Assembly: GCF_001447355.1 (NCBI RefSeq)
Contig: NZ_JXBW01000006.1
Coordinates: forward strand, 62,001-126,000
Length of the DNA: 64,000 nt
Direction of reading: 5' to 3'
Origin: Alicyclobacillus tolerans
Lineage (GTDB): Bacteria > Bacillota > Bacilli > Alicyclobacillales > Alicyclobacillaceae
This document shows, in pieces, positions 63,243 through 64,000 of this stretch. Numbering within the stretch: the stretch's first letter is position 1; every line of letters begins with the position of its first letter. The notes under the pieces were generated by a model. That model ran no database searches and had not been told where the DNA came from. It worked only from the letters and a program-made list of their open reading frames with translations. The position numbers were made by a program, and so were the translations under genes.

Positions 63243-64000
63243 ATAGCGGATCGACCCTGTCTTCAGCGATGGCCTTGGCTTCGCATTCCGGCGTGCAGAA
63301 ACCATGCCGCTCCACTTCACAAGCAAAGCAACATAAGTGCTGACGATGACAATCTAAATATGCGCAATTGATATAGCGATCACACGGCTGACCACAGTGA
63401 CTGCAGCGGGAGATCACTGTATCCTCTTCCGTTTGGTTGATGCGAACAGCTATCCGATTGTCAAACACATAGCACTTTCCATCAAAGAGGTGACCCTTGA
63501 CTTCTGGGTCTTTGGCATAGGTGACAATGCCGCCATCCAGTTGATATACTTCGTCAATGCCTTCGCGCATGAGATAGCCAGACAGTTTCTCACAGCGAAT
63601 GCCGCCCGTGCAGTAGGTTAGAACCTTCTTGCCCTTCCACTCATCCTTATGCTCTGCAATCCACTCCGGGAATTCGCGAAAGGTGCGGATGTCTGGGCGT
63701 ATCGCATTGCGAAAGTGGCCAATGTCGTACTCGTAATCGTTTCGTCCGTCAATCACGACGACATCTTCCTCCTGTAACATGGCATGCCACTCTTTTGGCG
63801 ACAGCCGTTTCCCTGTCAATTCCCACGGACGAACCTGGTCTTCGACGCCAAAGTGAACGATCTCGCTTTTGTGCCGTACGGATAGCCTGGGAAACGCATG
63901 GCCCTTTGCTTCGTCGACTTTGAAGACCATATCGGCAAAGCGTTCATCGCGATGCATGAATTGTCGATATGCCGCTGTCGCCCGCTTTGGACCGGAGAGT
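63205..64000 (-). CDS. trhO: TrhO-type tRNA uridine hydroxylase, N-terminus cut by window edge
   Basis: TrhO (YceA/YbfQ family) makes 5-hydroxyuridine at tRNA position 34, using a rhodanese-fold domain. The visible 264 residues include GPKRATAAYRQFMHRDERFADMVF, the rhodanese part (VVIDGRNDYEYDIGHF), the catalytic Cys in LTYCTGGIRCEKLSGYL, and a C-terminal Cys-rich zinc region (CSHCGQPC, CAYLDC, CCFAC, CTPEC). The frame is open through base 64000, so the ATG at 63957 is internal. The stop lies 38 bp inside the convergent exporter gene. Confidence 0.92.
   Translation of the reverse strand, partial: LSGPKRATAAYRQFMHRDERFADMVFKVDEAKGHAFPRLSVRHKSEIVHFGVEDQVRPWELTGKRLSPKEWHAMLQEEDVVVIDGRNDYEYDIGHFRNAIRPDIRTFREFPEWIAEHKDEWKGKKVLTYCTGGIRCEKLSGYLMREGIDEVYQLDGGIVTYAKDPEVKGHLFDGKCYVFDNRIAVRINQTEEDTVISRCSHCGQPCDRYINCAYLDCHRQHLCCFACEVERHGFCTPECEAKAIAEDRVDPLFKHLSTTGLAQG

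Overview
The window is an ordinary-looking stretch of chromosome from an endospore-forming, naturally competent member of the Bacillales. Base composition is moderately GC-rich. Gene order follows two regions of the Bacillus subtilis chromosome, and an Alicyclobacillus-like or related genus is the best guess. That guess rests on gene content, gene order and base composition; no database search was possible. About 65 protein genes, two tRNAs and one T-box leader are packed with very little intergenic space (no gap exceeds 300 bp). There is no phage, insertion sequence, rRNA or CRISPR array.

Block A (1-19.5 kb, mostly minus strand). It opens with the complete spoIIIA operon (spoIIIAA to spoIIIAH, the last cut by the window edge), which builds the mother-cell half of the forespore feeding channel. 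Then come yqhV, efp and aroQ; a plus-strand histidine phosphatase; the glycine-cleavage genes gcvT-gcvPA-gcvPB; the divergent yqhH helicase and yqhG; a DnaI-like helicase loader; aroK; and a seven-gene comG operon for the competence pseudopilus.

Block B (19.5-57 kb, almost all minus strand). Reading with transcription (high to low coordinates), it runs tRNA-Gly, tRNA-Arg, tig, clpP, clpX, lonB, lonA, ysxC, hemA-X-C-D-B-L, spoVID, two small membrane-protein genes, T-box-valS, folC, murC, a G5/3D cell-wall protein, a spoIIB-like gene, a DUF4321-like gene, radC, mreBCD, minCD, spoIVFA, spoIVFB, rplU-prp-rpmA, spo0B, obg and a JAMM protein. In B. subtilis this block is distant from block A, so a rearrangement joint lies at about 19.5 kb, marked by a terminator hairpin.

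Block C (55.7-64 kb). rdgB, racE, a MarR regulator and gerE (with a match to a sigma-K promoter) lead into a sulfur-flavoured section: a PatB-like C-S lyase, a two-domain sulfurtransferase coupled to an unknown 131-residue protein, a GntR/UTRA regulator, a DHA2-type exporter behind a perfect 10-bp-arm palindrome, and a TrhO-type tRNA hydroxylase cut by the window edge.

I found no large undescribed system. The most interesting leads are: the 131-residue unknown gene and its sulfur neighbourhood; the palindrome that overlaps an extended -10 in front of the exporter; two unlisted micro-membrane proteins; the dispersed octamer GCGATCGC (13 copies seen, roughly ten times chance); a terminator-like hairpin just ahead of comGA; two tail-to-tail overlapping gene pairs; and sigma-E/sigma-K promoter matches ahead of spoIIIAA, spoVID and gerE.
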